A DNA stretch of 64,000 nucleotides from Desulfotruncus alcoholivorax DSM 16058 (GCF_000430885.1 NZ_AUMW01000002.1:1-64000), one strand, 5' to 3'. Positions 7,401 through 17,096 are shown, counted from the first letter of the stretch. Notes: generated by a model from the sequence alone, not told the origin. A program made the numbers and translations.

Positions 7401-9185
7401 CTATTTTTTTACAACGGTTTTAATGCTTAATTCCCTCAGTTGGCGCTCATCCACAGGTCCCGGTGCCATAGTCATTAAATCAGTGGCGCTTGCTGTCTTT
7501 GGAAAAGCAATTACATCCCGGATAGTTTTCTTACCGGCCAGCAGCATGATCAGCCGATCAAAGCCAAAGGCGATGCCACCGTGCGGCGGGGTACCGTACT
7601 CAAAAGCCTCCAGCATAAACCCAAACTTTTCATATGCTTCTTCCCTGGACAGACCTATGGCATCAAACATCATTTCCTGCACGTCCCGGCGGTTAATCCT
7701 AATGCTGCCCCCGCCAATTTCCACACCGTTCAGCACCATGTCATACGCCCTGGCCCTGACTTTACCCGGGTCCGTCTGCAGCAGCGGGATATCCTCTTCA
7801 CGCGGCGAAGTGAAGGGGTGGTGCATTGCTGCCCAACGGTTTTCTTCCTCGTCGTATTCAAGCAGTGGAAAATCGGTAACCCACAAGAAGTTAAACTTGT
7901 TCGCCTGAATCAAGTTCATCCGCTCCGCTAAATGCAACCTCAATGCCCCCAGCACGGTTGCAGCCACATTTGGATTGTCGGCTACAAATAACAGCAGGTC
8001 ACCGGGGGCTGCTTGCATTCGATCAATAATGATCTGAATTTCCCGGTCGCTGAAAAATTTGGTGATGGGGGACTTAACTCCTTCCGGGGTGACAATAAAG
8101 TAAGCCAGGCCGCGCGCCCTGTAGATAGAAACAAATTTTGTCAAATCATCAATATCCTTGCGGCTGAAACTGCCGCAGCCGGTGGCGTTGATCCCCTTGA
8201 CCACACCGCCGTTTTCCACCGTAGAGTTAAATACCTTAAAGTCACACCTGCCTGCAAGATCAGTTATATCCACCAGTTCCATGCCAAACCTGGTATCGGG
8301 CTTGTCCGATCCAAAACGATCCATCGCCTCGCGGTAAGTCAGGCGCATAAAGGGTGTGGCAACTTCTATACCTGTAATGGCACGGCACAGCCCGGCAATC
8401 ATATCCTCCATCAGGGATAAAACGTCTTCAACATCAACAAAGGACATTTCTATATCTATTTGGGTAAACTCCGGCTGCCGGTCGGCCCGCAGATCCTCAT
8501 CCCTGAAACACTTTACTATTTGATAATACCTGTCCATGCCTGCAACCATTAAAATCTGTTTAAACTGCTGGGGAGATTGGGGCAAGGCGTAAAAACGCCC
8601 GGGATTCAAGCGGCTGGGCACAAGGTAATCCCTGGCCCCCTCAGGGGTGCTGCGGATAAGCATGGGTGTTTCAATTTCCCAGAAACCGTTTTTATCCAGA
8701 AAATCACGAACTAATTTACTGGCACGGTATCTAAGTTCCATGGCACGCTGCATTTCAGGGCGGCGCAGGTCCAGGTACCGGTAGCGCAGGCGCAGGTTCT
8801 CATCAACATCAATCCCGTCTTCAATGTAAAACGGCGGGGTCTTGGCGCGGTTGAGCACTCTGAGCTCATCCACCATTACTTCAACCTCTCCGGTGCTCAA
8901 ATTGGGATTGGCTGTTCCTTCCGGCCTCAGCCTAACCTTGCCGACGACAGCAAGCACGTACTCACTGCGCACTCCCTCTGCCTTTTCAAAAGATTCCCGG
9001 TTAATATCGGGGCTGAAAACCACCTGAATCAAACCGGTCCGGTCCCGCAAATCTACGAAAATCAGGCCGCCGTGATCACGACGAGTATCTACCCATCCTG
9101 TTAGTGTCACAATTTGGCCTTCCTCACGGGCGGATAGCTGCCCGCAGTAATGGGTGCGTTTAATGCCTTGCATTGAGTCAATCAT
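7401..9185 (-). CDS. aspS: Aspartate-tRNA ligase
   Basis: A 594-residue class II synthetase of bacterial type. It has an N-terminal OB-fold anticodon domain (LTGWVDTRRDHGGLIFVDLRD), class II motif 2 (FRDEDLRADRQPEFTQ), an inserted GAD domain, and motif 3 (GIAFGFDRLIMLL). I chose the ATG at 9185 because GGAGG lies 8 bases before it; the ATG at 9200 overlaps that site. It follows hisS by 24 bases, the usual Firmicute pairing. Without an archaeal-type Asp/Asn set in view I cannot say whether it also charges tRNA-Asn. Confidence 0.97.
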   Translation of the reverse strand: MIDSMQGIKRTHYCGQLSAREEGQIVTLTGWVDTRRDHGGLIFVDLRDRTGLIQVVFSPDINRESFEKAEGVRSEYVLAVVGKVRLRPEGTANPNLSTGEVEVMVDELRVLNRAKTPPFYIEDGIDVDENLRLRYRYLDLRRPEMQRAMELRYRASKLVRDFLDKNGFWEIETPMLIRSTPEGARDYLVPSRLNPGRFYALPQSPQQFKQILMVAGMDRYYQIVKCFRDEDLRADRQPEFTQIDIEMSFVDVEDVLSLMEDMIAGLCRAITGIEVATPFMRLTYREAMDRFGSDKPDTRFGMELVDITDLAGRCDFKVFNSTVENGGVVKGINATGCGSFSRKDIDDLTKFVSIYRARGLAYFIVTPEGVKSPITKFFSDREIQIIIDRMQAAPGDLLLFVADNPNVAATVLGALRLHLAERMNLIQANKFNFLWVTDFPLLEYDEEENRWAAMHHPFTSPREEDIPLLQTDPGKVRARAYDMVLNGVEIGGGSIRINRRDVQEMMFDAIGLSREEAYEKFGFMLEAFEYGTPPHGGIAFGFDRLIMLLAGKKTIRDVIAFPKTASATDLMTMAPGPVDERQLRELSIKTVVKK

Positions 9186-9209
9186 TTTATAAACCTCCAA
9201 AAAAATTCG

Positions 9210-10484
9210 TCAGTCACAGCAGCCGTTTAATAGTTCTTTTAAAACTTTAATCACGTCTTGTCTGGCAACTTCCCGCTGGCTGCCCGCCGCCATGTCGCGC
9301 AACGACACGCAGCCGCGCCCCATTTCCTCTTCGCCAAGAATAATGGTATAAAGCGCCTCTACCTTTGCGGCATACTTCATCTGGGCTTTAAGACTTCGTC
9401 CCTGGTAATCCATGTCGGAAGCAACACCCGCAGCCCGGAGTTCCGCCAGGAGCTTAAAGCCTTCCCTGGCCGGCTCATCTCCGGCAGTGGCCAGGAATAC
9501 ATCCGGTCCGGCTTTGATTGCAGGTATCAGCCCCCTGTTTTCCATGGCCAATATAATTCTTTCAATCCCCAGCGCAGCTCCTATGCCCGGTATGGATGGT
9601 CCGCCGCAGGCCTCAACCAGCCCGTTATACCGCCCGCCTCCGCCTACTGAGCTTTGTGCGCCAATATCCGGAGCCATTATTTCAAAAGCGGTGTGGGTAT
9701 AATAATCCAGACCGCGAACCAAACTTTTGTTTAATACAAAAGGAACACCTAAATCGCGCAAATACTGTTGAACCTGCAAAAAGTGCTGTTCACAATCGGG
9801 ACACAAACAATCAACTGTTGTGGGTGCCGTTTTAGCTAATTCAGCACATCTTTCACTTTTACAGTCAAGTATACGCAGCGGGTTGCGCTCATACCTGTTT
9901 TTACAATTGGGGCATAGTTCCTCCAGTGACGGGCGGAAATATTCTTGCAGCGCCCTGCGCACCCCGGGCCTGCAGTTCGGGCATCCCACGCTGTTAACAT
10001 GCAATTCCAGATCATTCAGCCCTAACCTGCCATAAAAATCCATCACCAATGCCATTACTTCCGCGTCCACCGCAGGGTGATGCGAGCCAAACACTTCCAC
10101 CCCAAATTGGTGAAACTGTCTGTAACGACCGGCCTGTGGGCGGTCATATCTAAACATGGGGCCTGAATAATATAGCTTTACGGGTTGTGGGCCGGCATAA
10201 AGCTTGTTTTCCAGGTAGGCCCGGGCCGCAGCCGCAGTCCCTTCAGGACGCAGGGTAATGCTCCGCCCACCCCGGTCTTTAAAAGTGTACATTTCCTTTT
10301 CCACGATATCGGTATCTTCCCCCACACCCCGTATAAACAGCTCGGTATGTTCAAAAATGGGGAGGCGTATTTCACGGTACCCGTAATCTCTGAAAACCCG
10401 GGCGGCAACACTCTCTACATACTGCCATTTCTCAACCTGCCCCGGTAAAATGTCTGCGGTCCCTCGCGGACGCGTAGTCAGCAT
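9210..10484 (-). CDS. hisS: Histidine-tRNA ligase
   Basis: A 424-residue class II synthetase. It starts MLTTRPRGTADILP, carries motif 2 FRYDRPQAGRYRQFHQ, and has the histidine-specific loops LVRGLDYYTHTAFEI and GGGRYNGLVEACGG. The start at 10484 is fixed by AAAGGAGG 7 bases upstream; the frame is open further upstream but nothing homologous is encoded there. A four-cysteine zinc-ribbon-like pair (CPNCK and CLCPDC, around residues 190-230) is visible in the middle, as in many Firmicute HisRS. It is upstream of aspS in one unit. Confidence 0.97.
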   Translation of the reverse strand: MLTTRPRGTADILPGQVEKWQYVESVAARVFRDYGYREIRLPIFEHTELFIRGVGEDTDIVEKEMYTFKDRGGRSITLRPEGTAAAARAYLENKLYAGPQPVKLYYSGPMFRYDRPQAGRYRQFHQFGVEVFGSHHPAVDAEVMALVMDFYGRLGLNDLELHVNSVGCPNCRPGVRRALQEYFRPSLEELCPNCKNRYERNPLRILDCKSERCAELAKTAPTTVDCLCPDCEQHFLQVQQYLRDLGVPFVLNKSLVRGLDYYTHTAFEIMAPDIGAQSSVGGGGRYNGLVEACGGPSIPGIGAALGIERIILAMENRGLIPAIKAGPDVFLATAGDEPAREGFKLLAELRAAGVASDMDYQGRSLKAQMKYAAKVEALYTIILGEEEMGRGCVSLRDMAAGSQREVARQDVIKVLKELLNGCCD

Positions 10485-10506
10485 AGTTGTTCCTCCTTTA
10501 ACCAAC

Positions 10507-10539
10507 AGAAAACTCCCGTATCCGCGCAGGAAACGGGAG
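10507..10539 (-). terminator. Hairpin with T-run in the hisS leader
   Basis: On the minus strand CTCCCGT pairs with ACGGGAG and is followed by TTTTCTGTT, about 22 bases before the hisS start. This could be an attenuator for hisS-aspS. The conserved T-box bulge was looked for and is not visible, so the regulator is unknown. Confidence 0.5.
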
Positions 10540-10658
10540 GGCAGGCCTGCAAGCCTGCTTGTGCATACCAATCCAATTTTATGTAATATCGTGATTTTTG
10601 TCAACCTGAGCACGATAAACCCATTTGCAGCACTTTTGCTGCGAGTGCAACGCTTTTG

Positions 10659-10724
10659 TCATTGCGAGCGCAGCGAAGCAATCTCAAGCTGGGATTGCCA
10701 CGTCGCTTCGCTCCTCGCAATGAC
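10659..10724. repeat. CATTGCGAG palindromic repeat, copy 1
   Basis: TCATTGCGAGCGCAGCGAAG and its near-complement, ending CTTCGCTCCTCGCAATGACA, flank a short centre with GGGATTGCCACG. The same element recurs at 13009-13092 and in shorter form at 19950-19979. It belongs to a widely seen class of short intergenic palindromes and carries no gene. Confidence 0.75.
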
Positions 10725-10825
10725 AAATAAGGCTACTTTAGTTAAGTAGATACCCGGTTTGTTTGATCTTGAACGTGCGTTTTTTATAAGCGGGTGGTAT
10801 AATGCAAAATACGAGGTGATACACC

Positions 10826-11101
10826 ATGACCAGCATGGAACTGGTAAATCGGATCAACTACCTGGCCCGGAAAGAACGTTATGAAGGATTAACCGCAGAG
10901 GAAAAAGAAGAGCAGCAAAAGTTGCGTCGTCAATATCTGGACAGCATCAGGCAGCAGATGATAGACGCCCTTGAAGGTGCGGGTTACCAAAAAAGACATG
11001 ACACCCACTGCGGGTGTCAAAATAGGAAAGGGGACACACCTCCCCTTAAGGGTCAAGCCTTGGGGATGGAGGTATGTCCCCAACGTAAGCGGGACCACTA
11101 A
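10826..11101 (+). CDS. DUF896 (YnzC-like) small protein with a repeat-derived tail
   Basis: A 91-residue product. Residues 1-55 (MELVNRINYLARKERYEGLT, then EEKEEQQKLRRQYLDSIRQQ) match the DUF896/YnzC family, small helical proteins of unclear function in Firmicutes. The family usually ends within 60-80 residues. Here, from about residue 68, the frame reads through the GGGGACA palindrome (11030-11081) and stops just after it. The last 20-odd residues are therefore probably repeat-derived. The start has AGGTGAT upstream. The 3' end overlaps acsA tail to tail by 4 bases. Confidence 0.85.
   Translation: MTSMELVNRINYLARKERYEGLTAEEKEEQQKLRRQYLDSIRQQMIDALEGAGYQKRHDTHCGCQNRKGDTPPLKGQALGMEVCPQRKRDH
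11030..11081. repeat. GGGGACA palindrome, copy C
   Basis: GGGGACACACCTCC (11030-11043) and GGAGGTATGTCCCC (11068-11081) form the arms, with CCTTAAGGGTCAAGCCTTGG between them. The arms match copy A almost base for base but the loop is longer. It lies inside the 3' end of the DUF896 frame and next to the acsA stop. Confidence 0.75.
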
Positions 11102-12783
11102 CGTTTTCCTAATTCCAACGCCCAGCCCCGGAGCACTTTACGGTCAACTTTACCGTCCGGGGTTTTGGGTATGCTTTCCTTAACCTCAAATTGCCTGGGT
11201 GAAGCATGAGCAGCAAGGCCGGTTTTTACATAGTTACGCAGTTCCTGGGCCAAATTTTCCGACCAGGTGAAACCCTGGTTTAACACAATATAAGCCTTAA
11301 CGATTTCACCCCTGATCTTATCCGGCTTGCCGGCTACACCGGCATCTTTAACAGCCGGATGCTCCTTTAATTTCTTTTCAACTTCCCACGGTCCGACCCT
11401 TTCCCCGGCAGTATTAATAATTCCATCCACCCGGCCTTGAAAGTAAAAGTAACCGTCCTCGTCCATGTACGCAGCATCCCCGGATATAAACCAGGGCTTT
11501 AATCGAAAATACTCCAAATATTTTTGATGATTGCCCCATACATCCCGTGCCATGGCAGGCCAGCCGGCCTTGATGGCCAGGTTTCCGATGCGATAGGGCG
11601 GCAGTTCATTCCCCAGGTCATCCACCACGGCAGCCTTAATCCCCGGAACCGGCTTTCCGATCGATCCCAATTTAATATCAAGGCATCGAAAGTTGCAAAT
11701 CATATTCATCCCGGTTTCGCTCATCCACCAGGTATCGTAGATCGGAATACCAAAGGCAGCCTGGCTCCACTGCATGACATCTTCCGTAAGCGGTTCTCCC
11801 ACGCTTAAAATATGCCTCAACCTGTTCAGATCATATTTACCGTAAGTATCTTTGCCTGCCGCGATAATCATCCTAAAGGCTGTAGGAGCACTGTACCAAA
11901 CGCTGACACGGTACTTTTGAAGCACCTCACACCACCGTGCCGCATCAAAACGCCCCCCCTTAACCAAAACAGTAACACCATGCAGCCAGGGAGCCAGAAA
12001 GCCATAAGCTATTCCCGTAATCCAGCCGGGGTCGGCAGTACACCAGTAAACATCATCAGCTTTTAAATCGTGCACCCAATTTGCTGTAACCCATAAGCCG
12101 GGAGCACAACCGTGCACATGAACCAAGCCCTTGGGCTGACCGTCCGCACCGGCTGCATACAGTATGAACAGGGGATCTTCCCTGTCTACAGGACAATAGC
12201 CGGACTCGGAAGAAGCCATACCAACTTCCGAGTGCCAATCAAGCGTTCCCTGATACTGGCCCCCCTTGGTCAACAAAATAGTCTTGAGCTCCGGTAATTC
12301 TTGCTTCGGCACGCGGGCCAATAAATCAGCGTTTGTTACCAGCGCGGCAGCTGCACTATCCAGAAGTCTTTCTTTAACTGCATCTTCCATAAAAGCTTCA
12401 AAAATTGGAACCACTACCAAACCTTTTTTAACTGCCCCCAGAAAGCTTATGTATAATTCCGGGGTGCGGGGCAGAAACAACGCAATCCTGTCTCCTTTGC
12501 CCAGACCGCATTTATCCAGCACATTAGCAAACTTATTCACTTGCCTTTGCAGTTGAGAGAATGTATAGCTTTCTTGCCTTTCATCTCCTTCATAATAAAG
12601 AGCTATCTTGTCTCCCAACCCCCTGGAGATATTTTTTTCCAGAACATGATAACTAATGTTGGCCTCTTTTGCTTCACCATAAAACTCTCTTATTGATTCT
12701 TCAAAGTTAAAATTGAGCACTAATTCACTATAGTTCATTAAATTATGATCGCCCGGTAATGCTCCAATAATTGTTTTATTCAT
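11098..12783 (-). CDS. acsA: Acetyl-CoA synthetase of the AcsA type
   Basis: A 561-residue AMP-forming acyl-CoA synthetase. The N terminus (GALPGDHNLMNYSE), the length and the order of motifs resemble B. subtilis AcsA (about 570 residues), so acetate or a related short acid is the likely substrate. It has the later motifs YDTWWMSETG, SGDAAYMDEDGYF and PKTPDGKVDRK with the catalytic Lys. The phosphate-binding loop is odd: YAAGADGQPKG instead of the usual YTSGTTGxPKG, so the Ser and Thr hydroxyls are lost. I set the start at the ATG 12783 with GGGGGTG upstream. Confidence 0.85.
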   Translation of the reverse strand: MNKTIIGALPGDHNLMNYSELVLNFNFEESIREFYGEAKEANISYHVLEKNISRGLGDKIALYYEGDERQESYTFSQLQRQVNKFANVLDKCGLGKGDRIALFLPRTPELYISFLGAVKKGLVVVPIFEAFMEDAVKERLLDSAAAALVTNADLLARVPKQELPELKTILLTKGGQYQGTLDWHSEVGMASSESGYCPVDREDPLFILYAAGADGQPKGLVHVHGCAPGLWVTANWVHDLKADDVYWCTADPGWITGIAYGFLAPWLHGVTVLVKGGRFDAARWCEVLQKYRVSVWYSAPTAFRMIIAAGKDTYGKYDLNRLRHILSVGEPLTEDVMQWSQAAFGIPIYDTWWMSETGMNMICNFRCLDIKLGSIGKPVPGIKAAVVDDLGNELPPYRIGNLAIKAGWPAMARDVWGNHQKYLEYFRLKPWFISGDAAYMDEDGYFYFQGRVDGIINTAGERVGPWEVEKKLKEHPAVKDAGVAGKPDKIRGEIVKAYIVLNQGFTWSENLAQELRNYVKTGLAAHASPRQFEVKESIPKTPDGKVDRKVLRGWALELGKR

Positions 12784-12823
12784 CAGACAGACACCCCCAT
12801 TAATATAAATACTAGGAGCAAAC

Positions 12824-12852
12824 TTAATATTCCTGCAATTTTGATTTTTCAA
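12824..12852 (-). promoter_or_regulatory. Probable acsA promoter (sigma-A type)
   Basis: On the minus strand there is TTGAAA (12847-12852), a 17-base spacer and TATTAA (12824-12829), about 40 bases before the acsA start. Confidence 0.55.
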
Positions 12853-13008
12853 ATTACTAAATAAAAGGATTTACTTGTGAGTGCACTGAAAAATATATTC
12901 GATCAGGGACATATTTCTCAACGGTTAATGCAAAGGCAGATTAGAAAAAAGGGACAAGGGAAAAAGGGCCGGCGGTCCCCTCCGCGCGCTGCGCAATTTC
13001 CGTTACTG

Positions 13009-13092
13009 TCATTGCGAGAGCAACGAAGCAATCTGGGTGTGTCCACTTTCCTATAATTGAGATTGCTTCGTCGCTTCGCTCCTCGCAATGAC
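13009..13092. repeat. CATTGCGAG palindromic repeat, copy 2
   Basis: TCATTGCGAGAGCAACGAAG and TCGCTTCGCTCCTCGCAATG are inverted arms around a centre of about 40 bases. It is the same family as 10659-10724. With flanking sequence it fills the gap of about 380 bases between the first MBL gene and acsA, where I see no further gene. Confidence 0.75.
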
Positions 13093-13162
13093 CGGCTAAC
13101 TATATTTTCACCCTTCTGCTTGCGCCGCGTTATCGGCATGGGGTCTACCTAAAAAATTGCGG

Positions 13163-13780
13163 TTATAAGAACGGATTATACTTTTTCTCTGCCCCTATGG
13201 TGGAAGCCGGCCCGTGTCCGGGGTAAACTTTAGTTTCATCCGGGAATTGCAGCAGTTTTGTTTTAATTGATTTAATCATTACATTGTGGTTGCCGCCAGG
13301 AAAATCAGAACGCCCTACGGAGCCCGCAAAAAGCGTATCTCCTGTGATCAAATTGTTGCCAACCTTAATACAGATTCCTCCCGGAGTATGTCCCGGAGTA
13401 TGTAATATTTCCAGGTTAACATTCCCCACATTCACCCGGTCACCATCTTCCAGCAACCGGTCGGCTTGTTTGCATTTTATAGCTGAACCCATAAACAACG
13501 ATAAATTGTGAGCCGGATTGGTTAACATTGGAGCATCGTTCTTGTGAACGAGCACCTCTGCGCCGGTTGCCTGCCGCACTTCATTTAAAGCGCCAATATG
13601 GTCGATATGTCCGTGAGTAAGAATAATATACTGGCACTTTAATTTAATTTCCTCCAGTTTGGCAAGTATGCGCTTACCCTCGGCCCCGGGATCAACCACC
13701 GCCGCAACGCGTTTTTCATTGCAGCCGATAATATAGCAATTGGCATCCATCGGCCCTACTCCAAAACCCTCTAATATCAC
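13163..13780 (-). CDS. MBL-fold metal-dependent hydrolase (glyoxalase II-like), copy 1
   Basis: A 205-residue metallo-beta-lactamase fold protein. The metal motif is THGHIDHIG (HxHxDH), followed by HTPGHTPGG, a TGDTLFAGSVGRSDFPGG aspartate, and a C-terminal PGHGPAST histidine. This is the YcbL/YqgX-like group in the glyoxalase II superfamily. The true substrate is unknown; hydroxyacyl thioesters are the default guess. It lies 17 bases after a close paralogue of equal length, probably a local tandem duplication, within the run from relA to acsA. Confidence 0.88.
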   Translation of the reverse strand: MILEGFGVGPMDANCYIIGCNEKRVAAVVDPGAEGKRILAKLEEIKLKCQYIILTHGHIDHIGALNEVRQATGAEVLVHKNDAPMLTNPAHNLSLFMGSAIKCKQADRLLEDGDRVNVGNVNLEILHTPGHTPGGICIKVGNNLITGDTLFAGSVGRSDFPGGNHNVMIKSIKTKLLQFPDETKVYPGHGPASTIGAEKKYNPFL

Positions 13781-13797
13781 AATAATCCCTCCAAGCC

Positions 13798-14415
13798 TTA
13801 CTGTAGAAAAGGGTTAAACCGCCTTTCGTTCCCTATGGTGGACGAAGGTCCATGCCCGGGATAAACCCCGGTCTCGTCCGGAAAAACCAGCAGTCGTTCC
13901 TTGATTGAATTGATTAAATCGGTATAACTGCCTCCGGGAAAATCAGTCCGCCCAATTGATTCAGCAAAAAGGGTGTCACCGGTAATTAAGATATTCCCGA
14001 TATCCAGGCAAATTCCACCCGGAGTATGACCAGGCGTATGGATAACCTTGATCTTAATGGTGCCCACCTCAATTTCATCCCCATGCTGCAAAGTGCGGTC
14101 GGCATTCCCCGGCTTGATCTCCCCAACAGGCAAAGCAGAAAAACGGCCGGGGTTAACTAACCTGCCAGCGTCCGCGGCATGAATCAACACCAGGGCCCCG
14201 GTGGCAGCCCTGACCTCTCCAACATCTCCAATATGGTCCATATGACCGTGCGTAAGAATTATGTACCGGCAGTTTAAATTTAACTTTTTTAATTCGTCGA
14301 GCACCCTCTCACTTTCCGCCCCCGGATCCACCACTGCTCCAATGCCGGTTTTCTCGCAGCCGATAATATAACAATTAGTGCCTAACATCCCTACTACCAG
14401 TGCTTTTAATATCAT
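13798..14415 (-). CDS. MBL-fold metal-dependent hydrolase (glyoxalase II-like), copy 2
   Basis: A 205-residue paralogue of the gene at 13163-13780, with the same motif set: THGHMDHIG, HTPGHTPGG, TGDTLFAESIGRTDFPGG and PGHGPSST. Both copies keep every metal ligand, so both should be active. The copies differ most in the middle (roughly residues 70-110), where the substrate pocket would be shaped. It sits 21 bases after dtd. A hydrolase of this family is often found next to dtd and relA in Firmicutes. Confidence 0.88.
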   Translation of the reverse strand: MILKALVVGMLGTNCYIIGCEKTGIGAVVDPGAESERVLDELKKLNLNCRYIILTHGHMDHIGDVGEVRAATGALVLIHAADAGRLVNPGRFSALPVGEIKPGNADRTLQHGDEIEVGTIKIKVIHTPGHTPGGICLDIGNILITGDTLFAESIGRTDFPGGSYTDLINSIKERLLVFPDETGVYPGHGPSSTIGNERRFNPFLQ

Positions 14416-14436
14416 ATTCCCCTCCGGTAAAATTTT

Positions 14437-14886
14437 CTAAAAATTTTTTTTACTTTCAAGCAATAATGTTACCGGGCCGTCATTCATAATTTCCACCAGC
14501 ATGTGTTCCTGAAAATAGCCGGAAGCGACCCTCAAGCCCGTTAATTCAATTTCTTTTACGTATTCCAGGTATAGTTCGCGTGCCCGTTCCGGTGGCGCCG
14601 CATCACTGAAGCCCGGCCTGCGGCCCTTACGGCAATCACCATACAAAGTAAACTGGGACACCACCAAAAGCTCCCCGCCAATATCCTGAACGGACAGATT
14701 CATCTTGCCGGCACCGTCTTCAAACACCCGCAGATTAACGGTTTTATCCACCAGATAACGCACATCCCCCAAATTGTCTTCCCTGCCCACGCCCAGCAGC
14801 ACCATCAAACCCCGGCCGATGGCGTGTCTTTCCCTGCCTGGTGCGCTAACGGCAGCGCCGGCAACTCTTTGCACCACCGCCCTCAA
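14437..14886 (-). CDS. dtd: D-aminoacyl-tRNA deacylase
   Basis: A 149-residue protein of standard Dtd length. It removes D-amino acids (and glycine from tRNA-Ala) from tRNA. Conserved features are MRAVVQRV at the start, the SQFTLYGD motif (here [14 protein letters not shown]) and [10 protein letters not shown] near the end, whose GP is part of the chiral-proofreading site. The start is TTG, overlapping the relA stop as TTGA, so translation is probably coupled to relA. Confidence 0.96.
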   Translation of the reverse strand: MRAVVQRVAGAAVSAPGRERHAIGRGLMVLLGVGREDNLGDVRYLVDKTVNLRVFEDGAGKMNLSVQDIGGELLVVSQFTLYGDCRKGRRPGFSDAAPPERARELYLEYVKEIELTGLRVASGYFQEHMLVEIMNDGPVTLLLESKKNF

Positions 14887-17081
14887 TTGTTTTCCCTCGC
14901 TTTGATCATTGATTTACCCCTCCGGTGCACACTGTATACATCTTTGACCCGGCTGAATTTACCCATAATATGGTCCAGTTGCTCAATATTTTTCACTTCC
15001 AACAGCATTTCAACAACTCCGGTATTGTCCTTGCGGCCCCGGGCGGTAACCCAGTTGGCATTGATTTTCATCTCCGATAAAACAGACATAATATCGTTCA
15101 AGAAACCGGCCCGGTTAGTTCCTTCGATTTCCAGCCGCACCTGGAAGGGAGAGTGGAAATCTTTATCCCAGGCCACTTCCACCAGCCTGTCGGGGTCGTT
15201 GAGCAAAGACTCTACATTGTGGCAGTCTTCACGGTGAATAGAAACCCCCCTGCCACGGGTAACATAACCCACAATTTCGTCCCCGGGTACCGGGTTACAG
15301 CAATGCGCCAGCCTGATCAGTAAATTATCAACACCACGCACCCGGATACCCTGGGTTGGTTTACCCCAGGAAGGCAGGGCCCGCGGTTCCTGTTGCAGCA
15401 CAGCTTCCAATTCTTTACGGGCCGATTCCTTTTTTTCTTCCCGGTAAGTTTCTTCCCGCAGCTTATTAACAATGCTGGCGGCGGAAAAGGTGCCGTCACC
15501 GACAGCGGTGTAAACATCGTCAAGGTCCGCCAGGTTCATTTTTTTTCCAAACTCAAGTAGTTTATCATTCTTGATCAGGTCAGCATCAAGGCCCTGTTTT
15601 TTAATCTCCCTTTCCAGCAAGTCCCGGCCCTTGGCTATATTCTCTTCCCGCTGCTCCTTTTTAAACCATTGTCTTATTTTTGTTTTGGCCTGAGAGGTTT
15701 TAACAATCTTTAACCAATCGCGACTTGGCCCGTGGCTTTGTTTGGAGGTCAACACCTCCACCCTGTCGCCGTTTTTAAGCGTATAGTCAAGAGGTACAAT
15801 TTTATTGTTTACTTTAGCCCCCACGCAGGTATGCCCGACCTGGGTGTGCACCCTGTAGGCAAAATCAAGCGGAGTTGATCCGCCTGGAAGTTCCATAACG
15901 TCGCCTTTAGGTGTGAATACGAACACCACATCGGCAAATATATCTATCTTTAAACTCTCCATGAATTCCCTGGCGTCTTTTAAATCCTTCTCCCAGTCCA
16001 GAATTTGCCTGAGCCAGCTAAGCCTGCGTTCAAAGTCACCGTCTTTGCCCCTTCCTTCTTTATATTTCCAGTGAGCGGCAATGCCATATTCAGCGGTACG
16101 GTGCATATCCCAGGTTCTAATTTGGATTTCCAGCGGATCTCCTTGCGGACTAACCACCGTTGTATGCAATGACTGGTACATGTTGGATTTGGGCATGGCA
16201 ATATAATCCTTAAACCGGCCGGGAATGGGCACCCACATGGTATGAACGGTTCCCAGCACGGCATAGCAATCACGCACGGAATCTACAAGCACCCTAACTG
16301 CCATAACATCATATATTTGGTTAAACTCCAGCTGCTGTTTTTCCATTTTCTGATAAATACTATAAAGGTTTTTGGGCCGGCCTAAAATTTCTGCGTTTAT
16401 TTTAACCTCTTTAAGCTTTGCTTTTAAAATATCGATGATATAGTTTATATACTCCTCACGCTTATCACGTGTTCGCGCGACAAGGTCGGCCAGTTCATAA
16501 TATTTTTCAGGGTTGCTGAAACGAAAAGCAAGGTCCTCCAACTCCCATTTAAGCCGGTAGATACCAAGACGGTGGGCTAAAGGGGCAAAAATCTCAAGGG
16601 TTTCCAGCGCAATTTCCCGCTGTTTATGTTCCTGGTGGAATTGCAGTGTGCGCATATTATGCAGCCGGTCAGCCAGCTTAATCAAGACCACCCTGATATC
16701 ACGGGCCATGGCCAGAAACATTTTACGCAGGTTTTCAACCTGACGATCCTCCTTGGACCGGTATTCCAGGCGGCTTAACTTGGTGACCCCGTCCACCAGT
16801 TTCGCCACTTCCGGCCCGAAGTTCTTCTCCAGGTCTTCCAAAGTAACCCCGGTGTCCTCAACAGTGTCGTGCAGCATCCCGGCCATTAACGTATCCACGT
16901 CCATTTCCAGATCAGCAAGTATAAATGCGATGGCCAGGGGATGGTTAATGTAAGGCTCGCCGGAAATCCGCTTCTGCCCGTCATGCGCCCGTTCAGCAAA
17001 GGTATAAGCCAGCCTTAAAGCGTCCAGGTCGGCATTGGGATTATAATGTATTACTTTTTGGATTACGTCGTCCAAATTCAT
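14883..17081 (-). CDS. relA: Bifunctional (p)ppGpp synthetase/hydrolase RelA/SpoT
   Basis: A 732-residue long RSH protein, cytoplasmic and ribosome-associated. In order it has an HD hydrolase domain (HDTVEDTGV near 71-79, keeping HD), a synthetase domain ([18 protein letters not shown] with catalytic residues), a TGS domain (near 390-450), a conserved-cysteine region ([20 protein letters not shown]) and a C-terminal ACT domain. Both catalytic centres look intact, as usual for the single Rel of Firmicutes. It lies 15 bases after recJ and overlaps dtd. Confidence 0.96.
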   Translation of the reverse strand: MNLDDVIQKVIHYNPNADLDALRLAYTFAERAHDGQKRISGEPYINHPLAIAFILADLEMDVDTLMAGMLHDTVEDTGVTLEDLEKNFGPEVAKLVDGVTKLSRLEYRSKEDRQVENLRKMFLAMARDIRVVLIKLADRLHNMRTLQFHQEHKQREIALETLEIFAPLAHRLGIYRLKWELEDLAFRFSNPEKYYELADLVARTRDKREEYINYIIDILKAKLKEVKINAEILGRPKNLYSIYQKMEKQQLEFNQIYDVMAVRVLVDSVRDCYAVLGTVHTMWVPIPGRFKDYIAMPKSNMYQSLHTTVVSPQGDPLEIQIRTWDMHRTAEYGIAAHWKYKEGRGKDGDFERRLSWLRQILDWEKDLKDAREFMESLKIDIFADVVFVFTPKGDVMELPGGSTPLDFAYRVHTQVGHTCVGAKVNNKIVPLDYTLKNGDRVEVLTSKQSHGPSRDWLKIVKTSQAKTKIRQWFKKEQREENIAKGRDLLEREIKKQGLDADLIKNDKLLEFGKKMNLADLDDVYTAVGDGTFSAASIVNKLREETYREEKKESARKELEAVLQQEPRALPSWGKPTQGIRVRGVDNLLIRLAHCCNPVPGDEIVGYVTRGRGVSIHREDCHNVESLLNDPDRLVEVAWDKDFHSPFQVRLEIEGTNRAGFLNDIMSVLSEMKINANWVTARGRKDNTGVVEMLLEVKNIEQLDHIMGKFSRVKDVYSVHRRGKSMIKARENN

Positions 17082-17096
17082 AGTTCACGCCCCGCT

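Noticed and set aside
10485-10620. T-box riboswitch before hisS
   Set aside because: A terminator-like hairpin exists, but the conserved T-box sequence and specifier loop are not visible.
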